This document shows positions 1 to 8,178 of a stretch of 40,788 bases of DNA, piece by piece. The translations under genes and the position numbers were made by a program. Source of the stretch: Phycicoccus sp. Soil748 (GTDB lineage: Bacteria > Actinomycetota > Actinomycetes > Actinomycetales > Dermatophilaceae). The stretch spans positions 531,558-572,345 of the forward strand of contig NZ_LMSC01000006.1 of assembly GCF_001428025.1 (NCBI RefSeq), in the 5' to 3' direction. A model generated the notes under the pieces. The model saw only the letters and a program-made list of their open reading frames with translations, did not search any database and was not told the origin of the DNA. Within the stretch, counting starts at the first letter, position 1. Each line of letters starts with the position of its first letter.

Positions 1-443
1 CCGCGGGCCAGGACGACATCTCCAAGGTGCAGCAGAAGCACACCACCACGGTGGCCATGGACTTCGGCCGCATCACGCTCGCAGAGAACCTCGTGCTCTA
101 CCTGTTCGGCACCCCCGGACAGCGCCGGTTCTGGTTCATGTGGGACGACCTGGTCAAGGGCGCCATCGGTGCCGTGGTCCTGGTCGACACCCGTCGTCTC
201 GACGACAGCTTCGCGGCCGTCGACTACTTCGAGGCCAAGGGGCTGCCGTTCATCGTCGCGCTCAACCAGTTCGACGACGCCGGCCAGTTCGGTCCCGACG
301 AGATCCGTGAGGCCCTCGCGATCTCTGCCCACATCCCCGTCATCACGGTGGACGCCCGCGACCGCGAGTCGGCCAAGCACGCCCTGGTGCGCATCACCGA
401 GTTCGCGCTCACCCAGCTCACCCGGGTCCCCGCCACCACCTGA
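1..443 (+). CDS. Conservon-type small GTP-binding protein, 5' truncated
   Basis: The reading frame is open from the window edge (first full codon at base 3) to a TGA at 441-443, so the N-terminus with the P-loop lies outside. The visible part carries the switch region TTTVAMDFGR, the G3-like stretch FGTPGQRRFWFMWDD, and DTRR and LNQFDD where a G4 (NKxD-like) element is expected. This is the actinobacterial 'ATP/GTP-binding' (CvnD/MglA-like) protein family. Family members normally end a conservon of sensor kinase, roadblock protein, DUF742 protein and GTPase, so those partners probably lie just upstream. A strong terminator follows, which fits its being the last gene of the operon. Family assignment is secure. 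The signalling input is unknown. Confidence 0.9.
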   Translation, partial: AGQDDISKVQQKHTTTVAMDFGRITLAENLVLYLFGTPGQRRFWFMWDDLVKGAIGAVVLVDTRRLDDSFAAVDYFEAKGLPFIVALNQFDDAGQFGPDEIREALAISAHIPVITVDARDRESAKHALVRITEFALTQLTRVPATT

Positions 444-501
444 GGCGCCCCGCACCGAGCCCACCGAGCCCACCGAGCGCACCCCCGCGCACCCGAGACA
501 G

Positions 502-547
502 CCCGAGCCCGGCCACCCCGCAGGGGAGTGCCGGGCTCGGGTCTTTT
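502..547 (+). terminator. Intrinsic terminator after the GTPase gene
   Basis: A perfect 12-bp GC-rich stem (502-513 with 530-541) encloses a loop that itself contains a cccc/gggg mini-stem. It is followed by TCTTTT. It lies 58 bp after the GTPase stop and ends before the next promoter, so it separates the conservon from the S9 peptidase gene. Confidence 0.85.
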
Positions 548-562
548 CGCGGCACGGGCTGG

Positions 563-568
563 CACACT
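563..568 (+). promoter_or_regulatory. Candidate -10 box (CACACT) for leaderless S9 peptidase mRNA
   Basis: CACACT sits exactly 6 nt before the ATG at 575. No Shine-Dalgarno sequence is visible before this ATG. The spacing matches the nAnnnT-N6/7-start pattern seen at many other genes here. The first base is C rather than T, so it is one of the weaker examples. Confidence 0.35.
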
Positions 569-574
569 GCGGAA

Positions 575-2515
575 ATGAGCACTCCCACGCCACCTCGGTC
601 CACCGCACCGTACGGCGCCTGGGCCTCGCCCGTGAGCGCCGCCGCCCTCGCCGGCGAACGGGTCGTCCTCGACCAGCCGAGGATCGACGACGGGCACGTC
701 TACTGGCTCGAGGGTCGTGGCACCGAGGGTGGTCGGGTGGTCCTCGTCCGGGACGGGGTGGACCTGACGCCGGCCCCCTTCAACGTGCGCTCGCGGGTGC
801 ACGAGTACGGCGGCGGCGCCTACACCGTCGACCACGGCGTCGTGGCGTTCGTCGACTTCGCCGACCAACGGGTGCGGCTCCTCGAGGGTGGCGCGGACCC
901 ACGTGTCCTGACCCCCGAGGGCGACGGGTCGCTGCGCTACGCCGACCTGCGCCTCGACCTCGGAGGCCGCCGGCTCTACTGCGTCCGCGAGGACCACCGC
1001 GGCGAGGGCGAGGCACGGAACACGGTGGTGCGCCTCGACCTCGACGGCGACAACGCCGACGGCGGGACCGAGCTGGTCGCCGGACCCGACTTCGTCGCCG
1101 CGCCGAGGCTGAGCCCCGACGGGGCGCGCCTCGCCTGGCTGCAGTGGGACCACCCGAACATGCCGTGGGACTCCACGCAGCTGTGGGTGGCCGAGGTGAC
1201 CGACGACGGTCTCTCGGACCCGAGGATGGTGGCCGGCGGCGAGGGGGTGGCCGTCACGGAGCCGCGGTGGTCCGCGGGCGGCGACCTCTACCACCTCACC
1301 GACCGCACGGGGTGGGCCGAGCTGGCGGTCGTCCACCCGGACGGCAGCACCGCTGTCCTGACCGACGCCGGGCGCGAGCTGGGCTGGCCGCAGTGGGTCT
1401 TCGACCGGCCCTCGTTCGGCTTCACCGGCGACGGCACGGTGGTCTGCACGTGGTTCGCCGACGGCCGGGGCCGGCTGGGCACGGTCGCCGACGGGAGCCT
1501 GTCGCCACTGGACGTGCCGGGGGTGGCGTTCGACCACGTCACGGTCGAGGGGCGCACGGTGGTCGCCCTGGTCGACCGGGTCGATCGGCCGCGATCCGTG
1601 GTGGCCATCGACCTCGGCACCGGCGCCGAGCGGGTGCTGCGGGCCGAGTCCGCGGTGGAGCCGGCCGCTGGGATGGTCACGACCCCGGAGGGCGTCTCGT
1701 GGACCAACTCGACGGGCGACACGGTGCACGGGGTCTTCCACGCACCGTCCAACCCGGCGTTCCGGGCCCCTGACGGCGAGCTGCCGCCGCTGGTGGTCAG
1801 GCTCCACGGTGGGCCCACCTCGATGACCGTCGGGGCGCTCAGCCTCGACACCGCCTACTGGACCAGCCGCGGCCTGGCGGTCCTCGACGTCAACTACGGC
1901 GGCAGCACCGGGCACGGACGGGCCTACCGGGAGCGGCTGCGCGGTCGGTGGGGTGTCGTCGACGTGGACGACTGCTCGACCGGGGCTCGCGCCATGGCCG
2001 AGCAGGGCCGGGTCGACGGCGCCCGGCTGGCCATCCGCGGCGGCAGGGCAGGCGGGTTCACCACGCTGGCCGCCCTGACCGGCACGGACGTCTTCGCCGT
2101 GGGCGCCAGCTACTTCGGCGTCGGCGACCTCGAGGCGCTGGCCCGCGACACGCACAAGTTCGAGTCCCGCTACCTCGACGGCCTGGTGGCTCCCTACCCC
2201 GAGGGTCGGGACGTCTACCGCGAGCGGTCACCCCTGCACCACCTCGACAGCCTCAGCGCGCCGATGATCCTGCTGCAGGGGCTGGACGACGAGGTCGTGC
2301 CGCCCGACCAGGCCACCCGGATGGCCGACGCCGTGCGGGCCAAGGGCCTGCCTGTCGCGCACCTGGAGTTCGAGGGGGAGGGGCACGGGTTCCGCCGCGC
2401 CGAGACGATCGTGCGGGCCCGGGAGGCCGAGGCGTACTTCTACGCGCGGGTCTTCGGCTACGACCTCGCCGACGACGTGGAGCCGGTCGACATCGACAAC
2501 GACCCCGGGGCATGA
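575..2515 (+). CDS. S9 family prolyl oligopeptidase-like protein, nucleophile Ser replaced by Arg
   Basis: A 646-aa protein with an N-terminal beta-propeller region and a C-terminal alpha/beta-hydrolase domain (about 390-640), the architecture of acyl-peptide hydrolase/dipeptidyl aminopeptidase-like S9 enzymes. The oxyanion stretch RLHGGP is present, as are the predicted catalytic Asp572 (GLDDEVVP) and His604 (GEGHGF). The nucleophile elbow, normally GGSAGG, reads GGRAGG: codon 2045-2047 is AGG (Arg491), one base from AGC. As written the protein should lack peptidase activity. This is either a real loss of function, a pseudoenzyme or a base error. The frame is otherwise intact over the usual length. 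The stop overlaps the next ATG (ATGA), so it is translationally coupled to the GH32 gene. No signal peptide is evident, so it is probably cytoplasmic. Confidence 0.9.
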   Translation: MSTPTPPRSTAPYGAWASPVSAAALAGERVVLDQPRIDDGHVYWLEGRGTEGGRVVLVRDGVDLTPAPFNVRSRVHEYGGGAYTVDHGVVAFVDFADQRVRLLEGGADPRVLTPEGDGSLRYADLRLDLGGRRLYCVREDHRGEGEARNTVVRLDLDGDNADGGTELVAGPDFVAAPRLSPDGARLAWLQWDHPNMPWDSTQLWVAEVTDDGLSDPRMVAGGEGVAVTEPRWSAGGDLYHLTDRTGWAELAVVHPDGSTAVLTDAGRELGWPQWVFDRPSFGFTGDGTVVCTWFADGRGRLGTVADGSLSPLDVPGVAFDHVTVEGRTVVALVDRVDRPRSVVAIDLGTGAERVLRAESAVEPAAGMVTTPEGVSWTNSTGDTVHGVFHAPSNPAFRAPDGELPPLVVRLHGGPTSMTVGALSLDTAYWTSRGLAVLDVNYGGSTGHGRAYRERLRGRWGVVDVDDCSTGARAMAEQGRVDGARLAIRGGRAGGFTTLAALTGTDVFAVGASYFGVGDLEALARDTHKFESRYLDGLVAPYPEGRDVYRERSPLHHLDSLSAPMILLQGLDDEVVPPDQATRMADAVRAKGLPVAHLEFEGEGHGFRRAETIVRAREAEAYFYARVFGYDLADDVEPVDIDNDPGA

Positions 2516-4119
2516 GCCGCGAGGCGCCGAATTTGGTCGACCTGGCCGAGGCCGACCGGCACCGGCCGCGCTTCCACTTCGTGTCGCCGGCGGGCTGGCT
2601 CAACGACCCCAACGGGTTGACGCAGTGGCAGGGGACCTACCACCTCTTCTACCAGTACAACCCGGCCTCGGCGCTGCACCACCGGATCCACTGGGGCCAC
2701 GCCACGAGCACCGACCTGGTCACCTGGACCGACCAGCCCGTCGCCCTCAGCCCGGGCGATGACGGGCCCGACCGGGACGGGTGCTGGTCGGGGGTGCTCG
2801 TGGACGACGACGGTATCCCGACCATCCTCTACTCGGGACGTGACGGCGACCGCGAGCTGCCCTGTCTCGCAACCGGTTCCGCCGACCTCACCACCTGGGT
2901 CAAGGACCCGGCCAACCCCGTCATCGACGGCTACCCCGAGGGGCTGGAGCTGACGGCGTACCGCGACCACTGCGTCTGGCGCGAGGACGGCCGCTGGCGC
3001 CAGCTGGTGGGTTCGGGCATCGCAGGGGTAGGCGGCACGGCGCTGCTCTACGAGTCCGCCGACCTGCGCAGCTGGCGGTTCGTGGGTCCGCTGCTCACCG
3101 GCGACGCCGCCGTAGGCACCGTCGAGGGTGGTGACTGGACCGGCACGATGTGGGAGTGCGTCGACCTGTTCCGGCCCCCGCTCACGGACGGTGTCGCCGC
3201 GGCGACCGGTGACGCCGGCGCGGACGGCGTGACGAGTCCTGTCGACGTGCTGGTGTTCTCGGCGTGGGACGCCGGGGTGACCCACCACCCGCTCTACTGG
3301 ACCGGCCGCTACCGGGGTGACTCGTTCGAGCCGCGGGAGCTGCACCGGCTCGACTACGGAGGCCGCTACTTCTACGCCCCGCAGAGCTTCCGCGACGCCA
3401 CCGGCCGGCGCATCGTCTTCGGCTGGATGCAGGAGGGTCGCACCGACGAGGCGATGGTCGCGGCCGGCTGGTCGGGGGTCATGTCGCTGCCGCGGGTGGT
3501 CGCGCTCGGCGCCGACGGGCGGCTCGCCCAGGCGCCGGCGCCCGAGGTGGCGAGCCTGCGCGGTGCGCAGCAGGAGTACGCCGCACAGTGCCTGACCGAC
3601 GCGCCCCTCCCGCTGGGCGGCGGCGACCAGCGCGACCTCGAGGTCGCCCTGGTCCTCCCGCCCGGGGCCACCGTCGCCCTCGCCCTGGCTGCCTCACCGG
3701 ACGGGGCGGAGGTGACCCTCCTCGAGCTGACGCGAGCGGGCGCGGTGGGGACGATCGACGGCCCGGCCGGCAACGGCACGACGGCGGGCAACGGCGTGAC
3801 GGCCGACGACCGCCCCGAGGCGGGCACCGTGACCCTGGACCGTTCGCGCTCGAGCCTGGACCCCACCGTCGACGCCACCCCGCGCTCCGGTCCGTTCCCG
3901 GTCGGCGACGACGGGTCGGTGGAGCTGCGTGTCGTGGTCGACCACTCCGCGCTGGAGGTGTTCGTCAACGGCCGTGCCCTGACCGCCCGCATCTACCCGA
4001 CGCGCGAGGACGCCCTGCGGATGTCGCTGCGTGCCGTGGCCGGTGACGCCGAGCTGCGCGGGGCGACCGCCTGGGCCGTGCGCGACAGCTGGTCCGGCCC
4101 GCGCCGGCTCTACCCCTGA
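2512..4119 (+). CDS. GH32 beta-fructosidase (sucrose/fructan hydrolase)
   Basis: A 535-aa protein starting at the ATG that overlaps the S9 gene stop. GH32 signatures are clear: WLNDPNG at 29-35 with nucleophile Asp32, the YRDH motif region, and WECVDLF with the acid/base Glu215. The five-bladed propeller is followed by a C-terminal beta-sandwich (about 370-535) ending in SALEVFVNGRA-type sequence typical of the family. It hydrolyses terminal beta-fructofuranosyl bonds (sucrose, sucrose-6-phosphate or fructans); which substrate cannot be told. There is no signal peptide, which favours an intracellular invertase/sucrose-6-phosphate hydrolase role, although no sugar transporter gene is adjacent. 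A short Gly/Thr-rich insertion lies at about 420-440. It converges with and overlaps the next gene by 10 bp. Confidence 0.92.
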   Translation: MSREAPNLVDLAEADRHRPRFHFVSPAGWLNDPNGLTQWQGTYHLFYQYNPASALHHRIHWGHATSTDLVTWTDQPVALSPGDDGPDRDGCWSGVLVDDDGIPTILYSGRDGDRELPCLATGSADLTTWVKDPANPVIDGYPEGLELTAYRDHCVWREDGRWRQLVGSGIAGVGGTALLYESADLRSWRFVGPLLTGDAAVGTVEGGDWTGTMWECVDLFRPPLTDGVAAATGDAGADGVTSPVDVLVFSAWDAGVTHHPLYWTGRYRGDSFEPRELHRLDYGGRYFYAPQSFRDATGRRIVFGWMQEGRTDEAMVAAGWSGVMSLPRVVALGADGRLAQAPAPEVASLRGAQQEYAAQCLTDAPLPLGGGDQRDLEVALVLPPGATVALALAASPDGAEVTLLELTRAGAVGTIDGPAGNGTTAGNGVTADDRPEAGTVTLDRSRSSLDPTVDATPRSGPFPVGDDGSVELRVVVDHSALEVFVNGRALTARIYPTREDALRMSLRAVAGDAELRGATAWAVRDSWSGPRRLYP

Positions 4120-5027
4120 GGGGTTGCGCGCACCCGGTCCAGGACGGCCGCGGCCACCTCGTCCGGGTGCGACTCCGGGAGCCAGTGGCCGGCGTCGAGC
4201 TCGACGAACCGGTAGTCGGGCCCCACGCAGCGTGCGGTCCGCTCCGCCGCGGCACGTCCGAGGGCAGGGTCGTGGCGGCCCCAGAGGTAGGTCGTCGGCA
4301 CCCTGACCGGTGACGCGAAACCGTGGTCCGGCCCGTGTCCCTTCGCGCCGCCCGCGAGCCGGGCCCACAGGTGGGACGGGTGGAGGTCGGACGGCTGCAG
4401 GCGGGGGAGCCGGGGCCGCAGCGCGCGGTACCAGGCCAGTCCGCCGCTGGCGGCGCCCGGCTCACGGAAGCGCGCGACGTACCGCTGGACCTGCTCCGGT
4501 GGCAGGCCGGTCCCGCGCAGCACGGACGGCAGGCGGCGGCGCAGGAAGGCCTCCGGCAGGACGGGGACCTGGAAGGCGAGCATGTACCAGCTCTTGAGTG
4601 CCTGGTCGCCGTGCCGCAGCGCCCACGCCATCGCGTCGGGGTGGGGGGTGGAGGCGACGGTGAGGCTGTGCAGCCGGTCGGGGTGCCGCTCGGCGAACGC
4701 CCATGCGACGGCACCGCCCCAGTCGTGCCCGACGAGGTGGACCCGCGGCGCGCCGCTCGCGTCGACGAGGGCGAGCACGTCGGCGACCAGCTGCGACATC
4801 CGGTATGCCGCCGCGCCGCGGGGGCGGGCGCCGGGGGAGTAGCCGCGCTGGTCGGGGGCGAGGACGCGCACGCCCTGCGCGACCAGGCGGGACGTCACCG
4901 GCGCCCACGCGGAACGGTCCTGCGGCCATCCGTGCAGGAGCACCGCGACGGGCCGGTCCGCTGGTCCGCCCGACGGGCCCGCGTCGGTGACGTCGAAGGT
5001 GAGGCCGTCCCTGTTGAAGTGCTCCAC
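4110..5027 (-). CDS. Alpha/beta hydrolase, epoxide hydrolase-like
   Basis: A 305-aa protein starting at a GTG on the minus strand. The fold is shown by LLHGWPQ (oxyanion HGxP), the nucleophile elbow GHDWGG with Asp as nucleophile, and a C-terminal LDAGHWLPE His. An Asp nucleophile in GHDWGG with HGWP is typical of soluble epoxide hydrolases and haloalkane dehalogenase relatives, so water-driven opening of an epoxide or a related substrate is likely. The natural substrate is unknown. It is divergent from the MFS gene with only 66 bp between. The stop overlaps the GH32 stop convergently. The longer open frame extending upstream is antisense to the transporter gene and is not part of it. Confidence 0.85.
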   Translation of the reverse strand: MEHFNRDGLTFDVTDAGPSGGPADRPVAVLLHGWPQDRSAWAPVTSRLVAQGVRVLAPDQRGYSPGARPRGAAAYRMSQLVADVLALVDASGAPRVHLVGHDWGGAVAWAFAERHPDRLHSLTVASTPHPDAMAWALRHGDQALKSWYMLAFQVPVLPEAFLRRRLPSVLRGTGLPPEQVQRYVARFREPGAASGGLAWYRALRPRLPRLQPSDLHPSHLWARLAGGAKGHGPDHGFASPVRVPTTYLWGRHDPALGRAAAERTARCVGPDYRFVELDAGHWLPESHPDEVAAAVLDRVRATPQG

Positions 5028-5034
5028 GCCGTCG

Positions 5035-5040
5035 AACCTA
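5035..5040 (-). promoter_or_regulatory. Candidate -10 box (TAGGTT), leaderless hydrolase mRNA
   Basis: On the minus strand TAGGTT lies 7 nt before the GTG at 5027. No Shine-Dalgarno sequence is at the usual spacing, consistent with transcription starting at the start codon. Confidence 0.45.
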
Positions 5041-5080
5041 GCCCCCGTGGACCGCTGCGCAGCAGGTCGCAGGCGTGGGG

Positions 5081-5086
5081 GACAAT
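5081..5086 (+). promoter_or_regulatory. Candidate -10 box (GACAAT), leaderless MFS mRNA
   Basis: GACAAT lies 7 nt before the GTG at 5094, again without a Shine-Dalgarno sequence. It faces the hydrolase -10 across about 40 bp. Confidence 0.45.
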
Positions 5087-5093
5087 CGGACCC

Positions 5094-6413
5094 GTGAGCT
5101 CCCGCCCCGCGCCCGTGCAGCTCGGCGGCAGGAGGGCCTGGGTCGTCTACGGCGCGTCGGTCGCGATCTACGTGCTCGCCGTCTTCCACCGCAGCTCCCT
5201 CGGCGTCGCGGGGCTGATCGCCGCGGACCGCTTCCACATCGCCGCGACCCAGCTGTCCGTCTTCACGATGGTCCAGCTCCTCGTCTACGCCGCGATGCAG
5301 ATCCCGGTGGGGGCGCTGCTCGACCGGTTCGGCTCCAAGCGGCTGCTCCTGGCCGGGGTGACCTTCCTGACCGTCGCCCAGCTCGGGTTCGCGTTCGCCA
5401 CCTCGTTCCCGGCCGGCCTCGTCGCGCGGGTATTCGTCGGCATCGGCGACTCGATGATCTTCATCCCGCTGCTCCGGATCGTGGCCCTGTGGTTCCCGCC
5501 GCTGCGGATCCCGATGGTGACCCAGCTGACCGGCCTGCTCGGCCAGGTGGGGGCGCTGGTCGCGGCGACCCCGCTCGTCCACGCGCTGCACCAGTGGGGG
5601 TGGACGCCGACCTACGCCACCGCCGGACTGACGGGTGTCGTGCTGGGGCTGCTGGTCCTCGTCGTGGTCCGCGACTCCCCGTACCCCAACCACGAGCTCG
5701 ACCAGATCAAGGTCCGCGCGCTGGCCCGGACGGTGCGCGCGGCCTGGCGCACACCGGGTACCCGGCTCGGGCTGTGGTCGCACTTCTCGGCGCAGTTCGG
5801 GGCGACCGTCTTCGCGCTGCTGTGGGGCTACCCGTTCCTCGTGGCGGGGCAGGAGCTCTCGCCCGAGACGGCCGGCACGCTGCTCATGCTGATGACGGTG
5901 ACCACGGTGGTCACGAGCCCCCTCATCGGCGGCTTCGTCACCCGCTACCCGTTCTCGCGGTCGACGCTCATCCTCGGCATCGTCGCCGCGATCATGACCG
6001 TCTGGGCGGTCGTCCTGCTGTGGCCGGGGCGCGCCCCGCTGCCGCTGCTGGTGCTGCTCGTCGTCGTCACCGCGGTCGGTGGGCCCGGCTCGATGGTGGG
6101 CTTCGACCTCGCACGCACCTTCAACCCGCCGACCCGCCTCGGCAGCGCCACCGGCATCGTCAACGTCGGCGGCTTCCTCGCCTCGCTGTCGACCGTGACG
6201 CTCATCGGGGTCATCCTCGACCGCGTCGCCCCCGGGGGCCCGAGCACCTACGACGTCGACACCTTCCGTCTGGCGATGTCGGTGCAGTACCTCGTGTGGG
6301 GCCTCGGGGTGGTGCAGATCCTGCGCTACCGACGCCGGGCCCGGCGCGAGCTCGCGGCGACCGACCCGGACGCGTACGCCGCCCTGCGTGCGGGCCGCAG
6401 CGTCGCCCACTGA
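5094..6413 (+). CDS. MFS transporter, nitrate/oxalate-type fold, substrate unknown
   Basis: A 439-aa integral membrane protein with about 12 hydrophobic segments. The GTG at 5094 puts the first membrane segment (AWVVYGASVAIYVLAVFHR) right after a short basic N-terminus; longer upstream frames would be antisense to the hydrolase. The loop between segments 2 and 3 reads GALLDRFGSKRLLLAG, the MFS motif A form (GxLxDRxGxKR). The FHRSSLG start of the first loop is common in actinobacterial MFS proteins annotated as sugar- or phosphonate-like transporters. The divergent partner is an alpha/beta hydrolase, so uptake or export of a hydrolase substrate or product is possible, but that is only context. 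Confidence 0.88.
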   Translation: MSSRPAPVQLGGRRAWVVYGASVAIYVLAVFHRSSLGVAGLIAADRFHIAATQLSVFTMVQLLVYAAMQIPVGALLDRFGSKRLLLAGVTFLTVAQLGFAFATSFPAGLVARVFVGIGDSMIFIPLLRIVALWFPPLRIPMVTQLTGLLGQVGALVAATPLVHALHQWGWTPTYATAGLTGVVLGLLVLVVVRDSPYPNHELDQIKVRALARTVRAAWRTPGTRLGLWSHFSAQFGATVFALLWGYPFLVAGQELSPETAGTLLMLMTVTTVVTSPLIGGFVTRYPFSRSTLILGIVAAIMTVWAVVLLWPGRAPLPLLVLLVVVTAVGGPGSMVGFDLARTFNPPTRLGSATGIVNVGGFLASLSTVTLIGVILDRVAPGGPSTYDVDTFRLAMSVQYLVWGLGVVQILRYRRRARRELAATDPDAYAALRAGRSVAH

Positions 6414-6493
6414 GGCCCGCGCCGACCGTTCGAGGACCTGTTGCCGACCTCCCACAGGTGCCCCGCAGGCCTCTCACCTGCGCAAACGCGGAT

Positions 6494-6513
6494 TTCGTGA
6501 CCGATTCGTGACC
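6494..6513 (+). promoter_or_regulatory. 9-bp direct repeat with 11-bp period, possible MtrA operator
   Basis: TTCGTGACC occurs twice (6494-6502 and 6505-6513), giving GTGAC-N6-GTGAC. Two direct 5-mers of GTnAC type separated by 6 bp are the form of sites bound by the actinobacterial response regulator MtrA, which is known to control cell-wall hydrolase genes. The downstream gene is a wall hydrolase about 190 bp away. The region is also less GC-rich than its surroundings (roughly half A+T over 6481-6600 by hand count). Binding is inferred. Confidence 0.45.
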
Positions 6514-6659
6514 ATTTCTGGACACCTGATCGAAGAAGCGCGGCCACCTGCTGAAAAACATCCGTGTAACTCCCCGAACCACACGAATGTCATTTCGAGG
6601 AGAGGGCTTCGAGGCGTGGGGTTGGTGTGACGAGAGGGTTTGGAGTGAAAACCCGGCCC

Positions 6660-6665
6660 TAGTCT
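6660..6665 (+). promoter_or_regulatory. Weak candidate -10 box (TAGTCT) for the NlpC/P60 gene
   Basis: TAGTCT lies 38 bp before the GTG at 6704, and a purine-rich GAAAGAGG Shine-Dalgarno sequence lies between. No convincing -35 box is visible. The rest of the 290-bp gap 6414-6703 holds the direct repeat noted above and nothing else I can name. Confidence 0.3.
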
Positions 6666-6703
6666 GCTGCGGCTGCCAGTCCCCGTCGAAAGAGGCATCC
6701 CCC

Positions 6704-8083
6704 GTGCCAGGCTCACCGTCTGTCCACCGCGCGCTCCGCGCCGGCTCGGCCCTCTCCCTCGTCGGCCTGCTCACGCTCACCACGGCCCTGGCCGCCACCG
6801 CGGAGCCCGACCCCGTCTACCCGTCCAAGGCGCAGGTCGACCGCGCCAAGGCCGCCGTCACCGGCGCCGCCGGGCAGATCGCCGCCCTCGACGCGCAGTA
6901 CGCCGCGGCCAGCGCCCAGCTCAGCCAGGTCCAGGACCGCGCGGCCGCTGCGGCCGAGGCCTACAACGGGGCCCGCCTCCAGCTCCAGCGCCGGGCGGAC
7001 GAGACCGCAGCCGCCCAGAAGCGCGCCGCCGCCGCCGAGAAGGTCGCCGAGGCGGCCAGCCTCGAGGTGCGTCGGTACGCCGCAGGCGTCTACCAGCAGG
7101 GCGGCAGCCTCGGCGAGATCGAGGCCTACCTGTCCAGCGACGGCCCCCAGGACCTGATGGACCGCGCCACGGCCCTCGAGGCCGTCGCCGACGCCCGCGC
7201 CCGCTCCGTGCAGGAGGCGCAGGCCACCTCGATCGTCGCCTCGACCATGAAGCGCCAGGCCGCCCAGGCCCAGGCTGCCCAGGCCAAGGCCGCCACCTCG
7301 GCCCAGGACGCGCGTGACGCCGCGCAGGCCCAGGCCGACCAGGCGCAGGCGGCAGCTGTCTCCATCCAGAAGCAGCAGGCGTCCCTCGTCACCCGCATGG
7401 CGACGCTGCGCAGGACCTCCGTGGCCCTCGAGCGCCAGCGCCAGGACGGCCTCGCCGCCGCCGCGGCCGCACGCGCCGCAGCTGCGGAGGCCGCCCGACA
7501 GGCCAAGCTGGCGGAGGAGCGCGCCGCCGCGGCCCGCACCGCAGCCGCGAAGAAGGAGGCGCAGCGCGCCGCCGCCCGGGCCGCCGCCGAGGCCGCCCGC
7601 CAGCGCGCCGCCGCCGAGGCCGCCCAGAAGGCCGCTGCCCAGAACAAGCCGCAGCCGAGGCCCCAGCCCCGGCCGAAGCCGCGCCCGGCCGACCCGACGC
7701 CCACCCCGCCCCCGCCGTCCTCGAACGGTGGCGTGTCGGCCGTCCTCGCCTACGCCCGCGCCCAGGTCGGCAAGCCCTACCTGTGGGGCGCCGAGGGTCC
7801 GGACAGCTTCGACTGCTCCGGCCTGACGATGCGCGCGTGGCAGCAGGCCGGCGTCAACCTCTCGCACTACACCGGCGCCCAGTGGGGTGAGACGAGCCGT
7901 GTCGCCATCAGCGAGCTGCAGCCCGGTGACCTCGTCTTCTACGGCAGCTCGGGCGAGTCCAGCCACCACGTCGGCCTCTACGTCGGCGGTGACCAGATGA
8001 TCGAGGCACCGCACGCCGGAGCCAACGTCCGGTACGCGTCCATCTACCGCTCCGACCTGCTGCCCTACGGCGGCCGCCCGTAG
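6704..8083 (+). CDS. Secreted NlpC/P60 peptidoglycan endopeptidase with coiled-coil N-terminus
   Basis: A 459-aa protein starting at a GTG preceded by GAAAGAGG. Residues 1-33 form a Sec signal peptide (basic start, long hydrophobic core, ALAATA-A). Residues about 40-310 are Ala/Gln/Arg-rich heptad-like coiled coil. About 315-345 is a Pro/Arg/Lys/Thr linker. The C-terminal NlpC/P60 domain carries catalytic Cys371 (FDCSGL), His422 (SHHVGLY) and a third polar residue His437 (APHAG). This is the RipA/CwlO-type domain order: the coiled coil restrains or recruits the enzyme (FtsEX-like partners are known for the type), and the domain cleaves D-Glu-mDAP-type stem peptides outside the cell. It is followed by a hairpin terminator. 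Confidence 0.93.
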   Translation: MPGSPSVHRALRAGSALSLVGLLTLTTALAATAEPDPVYPSKAQVDRAKAAVTGAAGQIAALDAQYAAASAQLSQVQDRAAAAAEAYNGARLQLQRRADETAAAQKRAAAAEKVAEAASLEVRRYAAGVYQQGGSLGEIEAYLSSDGPQDLMDRATALEAVADARARSVQEAQATSIVASTMKRQAAQAQAAQAKAATSAQDARDAAQAQADQAQAAAVSIQKQQASLVTRMATLRRTSVALERQRQDGLAAAAAARAAAAEAARQAKLAEERAAAARTAAAKKEAQRAAARAAAEAARQRAAAEAAQKAAAQNKPQPRPQPRPKPRPADPTPTPPPPSSNGGVSAVLAYARAQVGKPYLWGAEGPDSFDCSGLTMRAWQQAGVNLSHYTGAQWGETSRVAISELQPGDLVFYGSSGESSHHVGLYVGGDQMIEAPHAGANVRYASIYRSDLLPYGGRP

Positions 8084-8111
8084 CCCCGAGGCCCGACAGC
8101 CCCCAACCAGA

Positions 8112-8145
8112 GAGCCCCCGGACGACCAGAGTCGTCCAGGGGCTC
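8112..8145. terminator. Bidirectional hairpin between NlpC/P60 and ppa genes
   Basis: A 15-bp inverted repeat (8112-8126 with 8131-8145, one C/A mismatch, loop CAGA) sits between convergent genes. There is no T-run on either side, which is common for actinobacterial terminators. Confidence 0.7.
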
Positions 8146-8178
8146 AACGGTGCACGGGGGCGGTGAGGCCCCGGTGGG

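Noticed and set aside
224-2155. Long minus-strand open frame over the S9 peptidase gene (also similar ones at 15615-17660, 4110-6455 beyond the hydrolase, and 34342-37455 beyond the regulator)
   Set aside because: These are antisense frames kept open by very high GC and third-position bias. Their predicted products are low-complexity and match no family, while the opposite strand encodes clear proteins.
2157-2172. tRNA T-loop-like string (GTTCGAGTCCC)
   Set aside because: It is inside the S9 coding sequence and no cloverleaf can be drawn around it.
4112-4124. Palindrome ACCCCTGAGGGGT at the convergent stops of the GH32 and hydrolase genes
   Set aside because: Only 5 bp per arm with a 3-nt loop, inside coding overlap, and no T-run, so I do not call it a terminator.
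6414-6703. A ydaO-type (c-di-AMP) riboswitch before the NlpC/P60 gene
   Set aside because: Such switches precede wall hydrolase genes in some Actinobacteria, but I could not find the conserved core strings or the expected helices.
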